Positions 53,125 to 61,513 of a stretch of DNA of 64,000 bases are shown here, piece after piece. Position 1 is the stretch's first letter; every line of letters starts with the position of its first letter. The DNA is from Chryseobacterium wanjuense. Its GTDB lineage: Bacteria > Bacteroidota > Bacteroidia > Flavobacteriales > Weeksellaceae. Location of the stretch: positions 1,302,001 through 1,366,000 of the forward strand of contig NZ_FOIU01000001.1 of the NCBI RefSeq assembly GCF_900111495.1. The letters are read 5' to 3'. Under the pieces are notes generated by a model that saw nothing but the letters and a program-made list of their open reading frames with translations, was not told where the DNA came from and made no database searches. The position numbers and the translations under genes are program-made.

Positions 53125-53514
53125 GTGAAAAAGTTGATTTCCATACTGTTGTTGTCTTTATATTTGGTTTCTACAACCGAATTGTATCAGTTGTTAAAAA
53201 TTCCGACACTGATAGAACATTATTGGGAACACAAAGCCTTAAACCCGGAAATGACACTCACTGCATTTCTGAAAACACACTACGATCACCCGGTAAAAGA
53301 CAAAGATTACAGTAAAGATCAAAAATTGCCTTTTATTATTCATTCGGCACCTCTTGCACTAGTTTTTACGATGAGTCAGGGGTTTCATTTTGAAGCCGGA
53401 AATGAACAGTTTAGGCAAATAAAGTCTCACAAAATCCCATCTTATGACGAAGATTTTTGTTACAGAGGTTTTCTAAATTCTGTCTGGGAACCGCCGAGAC
53501 ATACATTTTCATAG
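53125..53514 (+). CDS. Small exported protein with His/acid-rich motif, unknown function
   Basis: A 129-residue protein with a GTG start (53125); an in-frame stop (TAG) lies just before it, so no upstream start exists. The N-terminus KKLISILLLSLYLVS is a signal or anchor. The conserved-looking core TELYQLLKIPTLIEHYWEHKALNP and FLKTHYDHPVKDKDYSKDQKLPF carries several His and Asp that could bind metal. Similar small proteins occur near redox and metal genes in Bacteroidota. It precedes the thioredoxin-ApbE operon by 113 bp. Confidence 0.65.
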   Translation: MKKLISILLLSLYLVSTTELYQLLKIPTLIEHYWEHKALNPEMTLTAFLKTHYDHPVKDKDYSKDQKLPFIIHSAPLALVFTMSQGFHFEAGNEQFRQIKSHKIPSYDEDFCYRGFLNSVWEPPRHTFS

Positions 53515-53627
53515 TAAATTTCATCTTATTTGATTACCGTAATCAAACAACTTTTCCTATACTGAACTTATTTTCAGTGTATGGATATTTATAAAAATTA
53601 ATTTAAATCATTATAAATTTTTAGATA

Positions 53628-54074
53628 ATGAAAACAATACTTTCAGCCATATTGATGGTTGTGTTTTCTATTGGTATTCAGGCGCAGAGCCGTTTAGAAA
53701 ATGCCAAAAAGCAGGCAGCAGAAAACAATGAGCTTATTTTGCTCAATTTTTCCGGGTCAGACTGGTGCATTCCGTGCATCAAGCTTCATAAAAATATCAT
53801 TGAAACAGAAGATTTCAAAAAGCTGGAAACGGAAAACGTGATCGTTTACATCAATGCAGATTTTCCCAGAAATAAAAAGAATCAGCTTTCTCCTGATCTG
53901 AAAAAAGAAAATGCATCTCTTGCCGATCAGTACAACCCGAAAGGGCTATTTCCCTACACGCTCCTCCTGAGTCCGGAGGGGAAAATCCTGAAAAGCTGGG
54001 AAGGGCTTCCTTCTGAAAATGTACTGGCTTTCAGCAAAGAAATCAGGGATATAAAAGATCATCAAAAACAATAA
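53628..54074 (+). CDS. Periplasmic thioredoxin-family protein
   Basis: A 148-residue protein with a signal peptide ending GIQAQ and a thioredoxin fold with active site SDWCIPCIKL (WCxxC, CIPC), as in DsbD-gamma-like and YbbN-like periplasmic proteins. The cis-Pro lies in the GLFPYTLLLSPEGK segment. First gene of a tight operon with apbE, DUF4266 and DUF3570 (spacings 4 bp, overlap 4 bp, 21 bp). It is likely to keep Cys residues of the partners reduced, perhaps the Cys-rich tail of the DUF4266 protein. Confidence 0.88.
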   Translation: MKTILSAILMVVFSIGIQAQSRLENAKKQAAENNELILLNFSGSDWCIPCIKLHKNIIETEDFKKLETENVIVYINADFPRNKKNQLSPDLKKENASLADQYNPKGLFPYTLLLSPEGKILKSWEGLPSENVLAFSKEIRDIKDHQKQ

Positions 54075-54078
54075 AAAA

Positions 54079-55005
54079 ATGTTGAGAGAATTCAAAAGAC
54101 CTCAGAAACTGATGGGGAACGCTTTTGAAATTACCGTCGTAAGTGATGATGAAAAAGCCGCGAATCAGCACATTGATGATGCCATTCAGGAAATCCGGAG
54201 AATCGAAAAATTGCTGACGACTTTTAATGAAGAAAGTCAGACCTGCCTTATTAATCAGAATGCAGGAATTCAGCCTGTAAAAGTAGATCGGGAGGTATTT
54301 GACCTGATAGACCGGAGCATCAGAATCAGCAGTATTACAGACGGATATTTCGATATTTCCTATGGCGGAATCGACAAAAGTTTCTGGAATTTCGATCGCG
54401 AAATGAAGCATCTCCCCGATCCCGCGCTGGTAAAAGAACACTTAAAATTGGTCAATTACAAAAATATTCTCCTCGATCGCGAAAATCAGACCGTTTTCCT
54501 CAAAGAAAAAGGTATGAGAATCGGTTTTGGAGGCATCGGGAAAGGCTATGCCGCCGAAATGGCCAAAAGGCTGCTTCAGGAAAAAGGAGTAAGTTCCGGC
54601 ATTGTAAATGCTTCCGGAGACCTTACCACCTGGGGAAATCAGGCGAACGGAAAACCCTGGACCATCGGAATTGCCGATCCCGACAATGCAAAACTGCCAT
54701 TTTCTTATATGAATATCACGGATATGGCTGTGGCAACTTCAGGAAACTACGAAAAGTTTGTCATCATCGATGGCAAAAAATATTCGCATACCATCAACCC
54801 GAAAACAGGAATGCCCGTTTCAGGAATAAAAAGTGTCACCATTTTTTGCCCGAACGCCGAAATTGCCGATGCTATGGCAACTCCCGTGGGTATCATGGGA
54901 ACCGACGCTGCATTGCATCTCATCAATCAGATCAATCATCTGGAATGCATCATTATCGATGATCAGGACAACATTTATTCATCTCAAAACATCAATTTAA
55001 AATGA
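54079..55005 (+). CDS. apbE: FAD:protein FMN transferase (ApbE)
   Basis: Transfers FMN from FAD covalently to Thr or Ser of target proteins. The 308 residues contain the FAD-binding region FGGIGKGYAAEMAKRLL, NASGDLTTWG, the ATSGNYEKF loop, HTINPKTGMPV and the Mg2+ site region NAEIADAMATPVGIMG. Notably there is no signal peptide or lipobox (it begins MLREFKRPQKLMGNAFEI), although ApbE usually works outside the cytoplasm. It follows the thioredoxin gene by 4 bp, and its TGA overlaps the next ATG (ATGA). No protein in the operon carries an intact flavinylation motif. Confidence 0.93.
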   Translation: MLREFKRPQKLMGNAFEITVVSDDEKAANQHIDDAIQEIRRIEKLLTTFNEESQTCLINQNAGIQPVKVDREVFDLIDRSIRISSITDGYFDISYGGIDKSFWNFDREMKHLPDPALVKEHLKLVNYKNILLDRENQTVFLKEKGMRIGFGGIGKGYAAEMAKRLLQEKGVSSGIVNASGDLTTWGNQANGKPWTIGIADPDNAKLPFSYMNITDMAVATSGNYEKFVIIDGKKYSHTINPKTGMPVSGIKSVTIFCPNAEIADAMATPVGIMGTDAALHLINQINHLECIIIDDQDNIYSSQNINLK

Positions 55006-55367
55006 AAAATTCAACAAAAAATAATAGCGTTATTCAATATGTATTTGGGCAGCTTTATCCGTCTTCCACTCCCGCTTTTTTGCTCGTTCCTCGCAAAAAG
55101 AGCTCCGTTCAAGCCGGGCTGCAACGTAGCGCCACATCAGGAATATTTAGTATTAAAACAATGGCGGTTGTATCTGCAATCATGATCATTCCGTTTTTAC
55201 ATTCCTGTACCGTGGTAAAAGAATACGAAAAAAATAAATTAAACGATGCCGAAATGGTACTCGGAAACAGAACCATCGAAAAAACCGAACTGAGCTTTCA
55301 GTCATACAGAGAAGGATCTTCAGGAGCCAATGCCGGAAAAGTTGGCGGCGGATGCGGATGTAATTAA
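55002..55367 (+). CDS. DUF4266 small lipoprotein with repeat-derived N-terminal extension
   Basis: Read from the ATGA overlap with apbE the protein has 121 residues. The DUF4266 part is the last 65 or so: lipobox-like FLHSC, then VKEYEKNKLNDAEMVLGNR, KTELSFQSYREGSSGANAGK and the Gly/Cys tail GGGCGCN. The normal form of about 70-80 residues would start near ATG 55161 (MAVVSAIMIIPFLHSC). The 50 residues before that, including YPSSTPAFLLVPRKKSSVQAG, are encoded by a copy of the hairpin repeat seen at 35868. Either the repeat landed between the true start and the lipobox, or translation begins at 55161. Confidence 0.8.
   Translation: MKNSTKNNSVIQYVFGQLYPSSTPAFLLVPRKKSSVQAGLQRSATSGIFSIKTMAVVSAIMIIPFLHSCTVVKEYEKNKLNDAEMVLGNRTIEKTELSFQSYREGSSGANAGKVGGGCGCN
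55058..55140 (+). repeat. Hairpin repeat (family G) inside the DUF4266 reading frame
   Basis: TCTTCCACTCCCGCTTTTTT, the hairpin GCTCGTTCCTCGC, then CAAAAAGAGCTCCG and AAGCCGGGCTGCAACG follow block for block the element at 35868-35985. Confidence 0.7.
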
Positions 55368-55388
55368 AAATTAATTGATTAGAAAAAA

Positions 55389-56579
55389 ATGAAAAAAATC
55401 ATCATAAGTATCCTTGCCCTTTTCGGATTTCTCAACGCAGAAGCGCAGGAAAATACAAATAACGAACAGCCTAAAAAGCTTAGCCTAGATGAAGCCAATC
55501 TGGTATCAAGCTATTACCGTCAGGACGGAAACAATTCTGCCGTTACAGGAGGAATCGGGTCTGAGAAGCTTACAGACATTTCCAACACCATCGATGTAAC
55601 CATGGTGAAATACGATAAAAAGGAACGAAAAAACAAATTCAATTTCAGTGTAGGAATAGATCATTATACATCAGCATCTTCGGATATGATCGATCTTAAA
55701 GCCAATTCATCAGCCTCTCACGCAGACAACAGAATTTATCCCGCACTAAGCTGGAGCCGCGAAAATGAAAGCAAAGGAACCACCCTGATGGCGGGCGTTT
55801 CGTTTTCTACAGAATACGATTACCAGTCTTACGGTGCCAATATCGGTTTTGCCCAAAAAACAGCCAACAGGATGGGAGAATTTACGGCCAAATTTCAAGC
55901 TTATATCGACCAGGTAAAGCTAATTGCACCTATCGAACTGCGTCAAGGAGGAGTCACAGATGGCGAACACGAAAGCTACGGAACAAGCGGAAGAAATACA
56001 TTTGCCCTTTCATTATCATACACTCAGATCATTAATCAGAATTTTCAGGTGGAGTTTCTGGCAGACGGAGTTCAGCAAACCGGCTATTTAAGCCTGCCTT
56101 TCCACAGGGTTTATTTTGCGGATAATTCTGTGCATCAGGAAACGTTGCCGGATAGAAGATTTAAACTTCCTTTGGGAGCCAGAGCCAATTATTTTCTGGG
56201 TGATAGAGTGATTCTGAGAGCATATTACCGGTATTACACCGATGATTGGGGACTGAAATCAAATACCTTCAGCCTGGAAACTCCTGTGAAGATCTCACCT
56301 TTTATTTCGGTAAGTCCGTTTTACAGGTATTATTCGCAGACTTCAGCCAAATATTTTGCTCCATATCAGCAACATACAGCGTTTGATGACTATTACACCA
56401 GTAATTATGACCTTTCTAAATTTGACAGCCATTTTTACGGAGCCGGAATCCGTTTCAGTCCGAAGAACGGTTTGTTTGGCATAGAACGTCTCAATATGCT
56501 GGAAATCCGATACGGACATTATACAAAATCTGTGGGAATGAAATCTGATATTATTTCATTAAATTTAAGATTTAAATAA
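55389..56579 (+). CDS. DUF3570 outer-membrane beta-barrel protein
   Basis: A 396-residue protein with a signal peptide (ends NAEAQ). It is rich in alternating aromatic strands through to the end (FNFSVGIDHYTSASSDMIDL, TLMAGVSFSTEYDYQSYGANIGF, VILRAYYRYYTDDWGL, SVSPFYRYYSQTSAKYF, IISLNLRFK), i.e. a barrel in the outer membrane. DUF3570 genes repeatedly sit next to DUF4266 and ApbE in Bacteroidota. With the thioredoxin they may form an envelope redox system, but no substrate is known. Last gene of the operon; the PAP2 phosphatase ATG follows 5 bp later. Confidence 0.88.
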   Translation: MKKIIISILALFGFLNAEAQENTNNEQPKKLSLDEANLVSSYYRQDGNNSAVTGGIGSEKLTDISNTIDVTMVKYDKKERKNKFNFSVGIDHYTSASSDMIDLKANSSASHADNRIYPALSWSRENESKGTTLMAGVSFSTEYDYQSYGANIGFAQKTANRMGEFTAKFQAYIDQVKLIAPIELRQGGVTDGEHESYGTSGRNTFALSLSYTQIINQNFQVEFLADGVQQTGYLSLPFHRVYFADNSVHQETLPDRRFKLPLGARANYFLGDRVILRAYYRYYTDDWGLKSNTFSLETPVKISPFISVSPFYRYYSQTSAKYFAPYQQHTAFDDYYTSNYDLSKFDSHFYGAGIRFSPKNGLFGIERLNMLEIRYGHYTKSVGMKSDIISLNLRFK

Positions 56580-56584
56580 ATTGT

Positions 56585-57355
56585 ATGAAATTATTAACCA
56601 TGATTTTAACTGCTTTAATCTGTTCAAATGTTTTTTATGGACAGATTAAGGCAGATTCTTCAGTTTCCGAAGATCACATTTCTGAATACAAGGATAATAT
56701 TTACAAACCCAATTATAAAAAACTGATCGTACCGACCGTTTTTATTGGATATGGCGTCATAAGTTTAACCTCAGACGCACTGAAAGACCTCAACAGATCC
56801 ACAAAATATGAGATCGGAGAACATCAGCCAAAAAAGATTAAACTGGACAATTATACCCAATATTTACCTGCAGCAATGGTGTATGGCTATAATCTCACGG
56901 GAATAAAAGGAAAGCACAATTTTAAAGAAAGAACAATCATTTATGGGACTTCCCAATTGATTTCCGCGGCGTTTGTACTGCCTTTGAAGCACATTATAAA
57001 AGAAGAGCGACCTGATGGATCGAATTCTCTGTCATTTCCTTCGGGCCATACTGCTACAGCTTTTTCATCCGCACATTTTCTTTTCAGGGAATATCAGGAT
57101 GAAAACTTCTGGATGGCAATTTCAGGATATCCTGTCGCTGTTTTTACGGGCGTCTACAGAACATTGAATGATAAACACTGGGTGGGAGATGTAGTTGCCG
57201 GAGCCGGATTCGGAATTCTGAGCACAGAGCTGGCATATTGGCTGTTTCCCATTATTAATAGGATGTTTAATAAAAAAGATGCTAAAAGTTTTGCCCTCAT
57301 ATATCCTGTTGCGGAACCTAAAAACTTTGGAGCTGGGTTTGTTTTAAATTTTTAA
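56585..57355 (+). CDS. PAP2-family phosphatase
   Basis: A 256-residue envelope phosphatase with a signal-like N-terminus (LLTMILTALICSNVFYG). The three PAP2 motifs are intact: KHIIKEERPDGS (KxxxxxxRP), FPSGHTATAFSSAH (PSGH), and YRTLNDKHWVGDVVAG (Rx5Hx3D). It probably dephosphorylates lipid or prenyl phosphates at the outer face of a membrane. The gap of 5 bp from the DUF3570 gene suggests it is part of the same transcript; the VIT transporter follows 22 bp later. Confidence 0.92.
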   Translation: MKLLTMILTALICSNVFYGQIKADSSVSEDHISEYKDNIYKPNYKKLIVPTVFIGYGVISLTSDALKDLNRSTKYEIGEHQPKKIKLDNYTQYLPAAMVYGYNLTGIKGKHNFKERTIIYGTSQLISAAFVLPLKHIIKEERPDGSNSLSFPSGHTATAFSSAHFLFREYQDENFWMAISGYPVAVFTGVYRTLNDKHWVGDVVAGAGFGILSTELAYWLFPIINRMFNKKDAKSFALIYPVAEPKNFGAGFVLNF

Positions 57356-57377
57356 TAATTTAATAAAAACTGTAATT

Positions 57378-58073
57378 ATGTATCATCAATTAGAAAAACA
57401 TTACGTAAACCGGGTTGGCTGGCTTCGTGCCGCTGTTTTGGGAGCTAATGACGGATTGCTTTCCACAACCAGTATTGTGATCGGTGTGGCAGCAGCTAAT
57501 ACTGAGCGAAATACCATTATTCTGGCTGCTTTGGCCGGAATGATAGCCGGTGCAATGTCTATGGCTGCCGGAGAATATGTTTCCGTAAGTTCCCAGGAAG
57601 ATACCGAAAAAGCTGATCTTTTAAGAGAAAAAAGAGAGCTCGAGGAAATACCGGAAATCGAACTGAAAGAACTTGCTAAAATTTATGAAAAAAGAGGCGT
57701 AAGCAAAGAAACGGCATTGCAAGTTGCTACCGAGCTTACGGAGCATGATGCTTTGGGGGCGCATGCTCACGACGAATTAGGAATCAATGAGATCACTCAG
57801 GCAAAACCTTTTTTGGCTGCCATTGCCTCATTTGGTTCGTTTGCTCTCGGTGCTTTGCTTCCTTTTGCGGTTTCTTTGCTGGCTCCGATTAAGCAGATGG
57901 TATACTTTCAATACGGATTTTCTATTATTTTCTTAATGATTCTTGGCGCAATTTCAGCAAGAACGGGAGGTTCCAAAACCGGAATTGCAGTGCTGAGAAT
58001 TTGTTTCTGGGGAACAGTAGCTATGGGAATAACCGCTTTGATAGGACATTTTTTTGGTGTCACGGTTGCTTAA
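57378..58073 (+). CDS. VIT1/CCC1-family Fe2+/Mn2+ transporter
   Basis: A 231-residue inner-membrane protein of the VIT family. Motifs: RVGWLRAAVLGANDGLLSTTSIVIGVAAA in helix 1, GMIAGAMSMAAGEYVSVSSQEDTEKADL in helix 2 with the metal-gating Met and acidic residues, a cytoplasmic metal-binding loop rich in Glu (REKRELEEIPEIELKELAKIYEKRG), and three more helices. Exports or stores iron or manganese. The position in a stress island fits iron control, and its convergent neighbour is NUDIX with a 12-bp gap. Confidence 0.92.
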   Translation: MYHQLEKHYVNRVGWLRAAVLGANDGLLSTTSIVIGVAAANTERNTIILAALAGMIAGAMSMAAGEYVSVSSQEDTEKADLLREKRELEEIPEIELKELAKIYEKRGVSKETALQVATELTEHDALGAHAHDELGINEITQAKPFLAAIASFGSFALGALLPFAVSLLAPIKQMVYFQYGFSIIFLMILGAISARTGGSKTGIAVLRICFWGTVAMGITALIGHFFGVTVA

Positions 58074-58085
58074 TTTTAGTTTTTA

Positions 58086-58544
58086 TTAATTATTTAAAAG
58101 CTTTTCCAATTCATCTATAAATCCTGCCTGTGCGGGATTTATTCTTTTTTTGGCTTCCTCCGAACTGAACCATTCCCACGCGTCTACTTCCGGGATTTCA
58201 AGCATCTTCCCTGCTTTGGGTGGCCATTCTATCATGATGGTGTTGCTTTGGAGATCAGACATTTCTATTTCTCCTTCCACAGCCCAGGCATAGATTTTTT
58301 TTCCGCTTTTTTGTTTTACAGGCGATAATTCTATGAATTTTCCCTCGATTGTTTTTCCTGTTTCTTCTTTAAACTCAGTTAAGGCTCTTTCCAAGAGGTT
58401 TTCATCGGGCAAAGCTTCTCCTTTGGGGATCGACCAGGCGCCTTCATCCTTATTTTTCCAGAAAGGACCGCCGGGATGAACCAGAAAATAGAGATTATCA
58501 TTCTTTTCTTTTTTAAATACTAAAATGCCCGCGCTTATTTTCAT
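58086..58544 (-). CDS. NUDIX hydrolase
   Basis: A 152-residue cytoplasmic pyrophosphohydrolase. The Nudix box runs IPKGEALPDENLLERALTEFKEETGK; the residue before the central EE pair is Thr-Glu in place of the usual Arg-Glu. The opening KISAGILVFKK and the PGGPFWKNKDEGAWSIPKGE segment resemble the diadenosine-polyphosphate or YmfB-like group. It lies 20 bp downstream of the beta-CASP gene on the same strand, so the two are probably co-transcribed. Confidence 0.9.
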   Translation of the reverse strand: MKISAGILVFKKEKNDNLYFLVHPGGPFWKNKDEGAWSIPKGEALPDENLLERALTEFKEETGKTIEGKFIELSPVKQKSGKKIYAWAVEGEIEMSDLQSNTIMIEWPPKAGKMLEIPEVDAWEWFSSEEAKKRINPAQAGFIDELEKLLNN

Positions 58545-58564
58545 TAGCTTTAATTTAGCTCTAA

Positions 58565-59935
58565 CTAAAATAAAGTAATTTCCTCATCTTTCCTCATAAT
58601 TTTCACAGGGATTTGTAATTCTGACTGAATTTTCACCCGTAATGCTTCCAACGGAGATGGTTCGCCATGTACAAGCATGATCTGTTTGGGCGGATTTTGA
58701 TATTTTTTGATCCAATCTATAAGTTCCGATTGGTCTGCGTGGGCAGATAATCCTGTGATTTCAACGATATTGGCTTTTACGCGGTAATATTTACCATGCA
58801 TTTTAAGCTCATACGACTTATTGAGTAACGCTCTTCCACGCGTACCTTCTGCCTGAAAACCTACGATGAAAACCGTGTTTTTGCTGTTTCCTATATCATG
58901 TTTAAGATATTCGAGCACTCTCCCACCGGTGATCATTCCGCTGCCTGCAATGATGATCTTGCTTTGTTTATCATGCACTATTACTTCTGTTTGTTCATAA
59001 TCCCGGTTGATGGTGATGGTGTCGAGAATCTCAATCCATTTTTGTTGGTCTATATTGGTGTAATCTGCATATTCAAGCACGATATCTGTCGCCGCTGCGG
59101 CCATCGGACTATCGAGTATGATCGGAAGATTTTTAGGTATTCTGTTTTGTTCTTTCAGCTGATAAAGGATATAGATGATTTCCTGTGCCCTTCCTACCGC
59201 AAAGCTTGGAATGATGATATTTCCTTTGTTTTTTACAGTTAAATTAATCCAGTGTTCCAGCTCATCGTAAAGGTTGGCGCTATCATGAAGCCTGTCTCCG
59301 TAAGTGGATTCCATGACCAGAAAATCGGCCTGGGTGAAAAAATCCGGGGCAGGTAAAACAAAGCTGTGATTTCTCCCGATATCTCCTGAAAAAATAATTA
59401 TTTTATCATAACAGGTAACCTCAACGGAACAGGCTCCTAAGATATGTCCGCATTGTTTAAATCTGATATGAATATGATTGCTTAATTTAATTTCCCTGTT
59501 TTCTGCAACGGTAAAAAACTGTCTGAAAGATTTTTCCGCATCATTGATGGTGTATAACGGTTTTGCAGGATGATGCTTTGAGTAATGGTGTCTATTGGCC
59601 TTTTCGGCATCTTCTTCCTGTAATTTGGCGCTGTCTAATAAGATAAGTTTGGTTAATTCCCGGGTGGGCTCGGTCATGTAGATTTTACCTTTAAAACCAT
59701 TTTTTACTATAAGGGGAATATAGCCGCAATGATCCAGATGAGCATGGGTAAGGATAATGGCATCTATCTCTGAAACGTCTGTATTTAAGTTTTCCCAATT
59801 CTGTTCCCGTAAAAATTTTGTTCCCTGAAACAATCCGCAATCAATGAGTACGGTAAGTTTTGGTGTTTTTAAAAGATGTTTGGATCCGGTTACGGTTTCT
59901 GCACCGCCCAATGATTTTAAACTAATAGATTCCAT
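58565..59935 (-). CDS. Beta-CASP metallo-beta-lactamase (RNA-processing exonuclease type)
   Basis: A 456-residue cytoplasmic zinc enzyme of the CPSF73/Ysh1-like beta-CASP group. Motifs: LIDCGLFQG, ILTHAHLDHCGYIP (HxHxDH), MTEPTRELTKLIL, HILGACSVEV, FSGDIGR, then the beta-CASP parts PSFAVGRAQEIIYILYQL, GSGMITGGRVLEYL, and the C-terminal SAHADQSELIDWI plus LVHGEPSPLEALR. Such proteins cleave RNA and appear in bacterial stress islands beside universal stress proteins. It is upstream of the NUDIX gene on the same strand. Confidence 0.93.
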   Translation of the reverse strand: MESISLKSLGGAETVTGSKHLLKTPKLTVLIDCGLFQGTKFLREQNWENLNTDVSEIDAIILTHAHLDHCGYIPLIVKNGFKGKIYMTEPTRELTKLILLDSAKLQEEDAEKANRHHYSKHHPAKPLYTINDAEKSFRQFFTVAENREIKLSNHIHIRFKQCGHILGACSVEVTCYDKIIIFSGDIGRNHSFVLPAPDFFTQADFLVMESTYGDRLHDSANLYDELEHWINLTVKNKGNIIIPSFAVGRAQEIIYILYQLKEQNRIPKNLPIILDSPMAAAATDIVLEYADYTNIDQQKWIEILDTITINRDYEQTEVIVHDKQSKIIIAGSGMITGGRVLEYLKHDIGNSKNTVFIVGFQAEGTRGRALLNKSYELKMHGKYYRVKANIVEITGLSAHADQSELIDWIKKYQNPPKQIMLVHGEPSPLEALRVKIQSELQIPVKIMRKDEEITLF

Positions 59936-59997
59936 AATGAAAGTGTTTAGATTATGAATTCAAAGTTAAAATTGAAATAATTTTCAAGCGATGATCT

Positions 59998-60372
59998 TCA
60001 TTTCCTTTCAGAATGATCCTTATCACTTTTTTCCCATTCATCAAGGATGTCAATAATTTGAAAAGCCTTTGGTTTTTGATCAGAATTTTTAATTTGAATA
60101 AATGTAAACCCCTTGTTTTTAATTAATGAAGTTTCGGCTGGAGACAGTTCATCAGAATCAAATAGTAAATATTTTATATTGAGGGAGCTTAATAGTTCAA
60201 TGATTTCGGGTGAAATATGGTCTGTAAGGATCACAACGTCTTTCGAATCAGCGAAATAAACAGTCGTTTCATCCAAAGGCGATGTGATAATCGTAATTTT
60301 ATGTTTTTTACGATTAGCCAGGGCGAGAAGCTTTTTATCTTCCTGATTGATATTGTAAATAATTACTTTCAT
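59998..60372 (-). CDS. Stand-alone D-lactate dehydrogenase N-terminal-like domain protein
   Basis: A 124-residue protein. MKVIIYNINQEDKKLLALAN, the acidic segment VVILTDHISPEIIELLSSLNIKYLLFD and AETSLIKNKGFTFIQI follow the order of the substrate-binding N-terminal domain of D-2-hydroxyacid dehydrogenases (KVxVYxTKxYDxxFL, VFVNDDLSxEVLExLxxLGVKxIALR). The NAD-binding domain and the catalytic Arg, Glu and His are absent. It may be a relic, or a small domain reused as a sensor or binding protein. It lies 62 bp upstream of the beta-CASP gene and 79 bp downstream of the REC-CRP gene, all on the minus strand. Confidence 0.55.
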   Translation of the reverse strand: MKVIIYNINQEDKKLLALANRKKHKITIITSPLDETTVYFADSKDVVILTDHISPEIIELLSSLNIKYLLFDSDELSPAETSLIKNKGFTFIQIKNSDQKPKAFQIIDILDEWEKSDKDHSERK

Positions 60373-60451
60373 ACCTTCTGTTCATCGATCAAATGTACTG
60401 AACAAAACAGAGGCAGCGAATGTGTAAGATCACGATAAAAAATGATAGAAA

Positions 60452-61504
60452 TTAGTTTTTTAATTTTTGAAGGCGGGTCATATCAAGAATGATTATTTTA
60501 CTCGCATTTCTGTCTATTAATCCCTCTTCTTTAAAATCGCTCAGAATTCTGCTTACTGTTTCAATAGCCATTCCGGCCATCGAAGCAAGATTTTCTCTGG
60601 AGATCTCAAAACCTTGATTATCGGGATGTTTCGTATGTAATTTAATGAGTACTTCTGCCATACGTTTTCTTACGGAAAAATAGGCAAGCTGCAGGAGCTG
60701 TTCTTCATGATTGACGATATTTTGGGCGAGAATTTTAATGAATTTATTAGCCACATCAGGATATTTATACAACAGCTGGTCGATGACTTCTCTCGGTACG
60801 GAGCATAAGGTGGCATCTTCCAATACTTCAGCCGTTTCCTTGTATTCCCTACCGGTAAATAAAGAAGTGATCCCGAAATAATCTTCCGCCTGGAAAACCC
60901 CTGTCATCAGCTCTTTTCCTTCGTCCGTCATTTTGGTGGTTTTTACCGAACCCGATAGTATCAGATAGATTGCATTGGCCGTATCTCCTTCATAATAAAT
61001 GACCTGCTTTTTTTTCATTAATTTAATTTTCCTTTCATCAAATGATTTTTTCAGTTCATCAAGCCCGTGGGAATCTTGGAACAAATTAGTCATTTGAGTG
61101 AGGTTTTCGCTATAAATTTTTGTCTGGCGTTCCTTTTTTTTCAGTCTGCTTTCTATGGCATTTAAAAGTTCTATATCATCGAAAGGTTTGGTAAGATAAT
61201 CATCAGCACCCATTTCAATGCCTTTTCTTATCTCGGCTCTGTCGGTTTTTGCTGTAATGAAAATAAAGGGAATTAATGCTGTGTCGTCCCGTTTGCTCAG
61301 AAGGTGCAAAACGCCGTACCCATCGAGTTCGGGCATCATGATATCACATAATATAATATCCGGAATATGTTTGATGGCAAGTTCTATTCCCTGTTTCCCA
61401 TTCAATGCCTGAAATACCTCATAATTGGCAAGTCCGAGAATTTCTGCGGTGCTTTCACGGATGTCGTCATTATCTTCAATGATCAGGATGCGTATTTTTT
61501 CCAT
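60452..61504 (-). CDS. Response regulator fused to a CRP/FNR-type transcription factor (FixJ-FixK-like fusion)
   Basis: A 350-residue protein. Residues 1-125 form a receiver domain with the acidic pair Glu10/Asp11, phospho-acceptor Asp54 in ILCDIMMPELDG and Lys106 in LTKPFDD. Residues about 160-270 are a cyclic-nucleotide-binding-type fold (KQVIYYEGDTANAIYLILSGSVK, TGVFQAEDYFGITSLF). Residues about 275-350 are a CRP/FNR helix-turn-helix with recognition helix AIETVSRILSDF (the E-x-x-SR pattern). There are no FNR-type N-terminal cysteines. Phosphorylation would directly switch a CRP-like DNA-binding protein. It lies 9 bp behind the histidine kinase, so the two are co-transcribed. Confidence 0.92.
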   Translation of the reverse strand: MEKIRILIIEDNDDIRESTAEILGLANYEVFQALNGKQGIELAIKHIPDIILCDIMMPELDGYGVLHLLSKRDDTALIPFIFITAKTDRAEIRKGIEMGADDYLTKPFDDIELLNAIESRLKKKERQTKIYSENLTQMTNLFQDSHGLDELKKSFDERKIKLMKKKQVIYYEGDTANAIYLILSGSVKTTKMTDEGKELMTGVFQAEDYFGITSLFTGREYKETAEVLEDATLCSVPREVIDQLLYKYPDVANKFIKILAQNIVNHEEQLLQLAYFSVRKRMAEVLIKLHTKHPDNQGFEISRENLASMAGMAIETVSRILSDFKEEGLIDRNASKIIILDMTRLQKLKN

Positions 61505-61513
61505 CTGAGTTTT

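Noticed and set aside
55290-55340. EGSSGAN in the DUF4266 protein as an ApbE flavinylation site
   Set aside because: It resembles the D-x-x-(S/T)-G-A-T motif, but the final Thr that receives FMN is Asn and the leading Asp is Glu, so it should not be flavinylated in the usual way.
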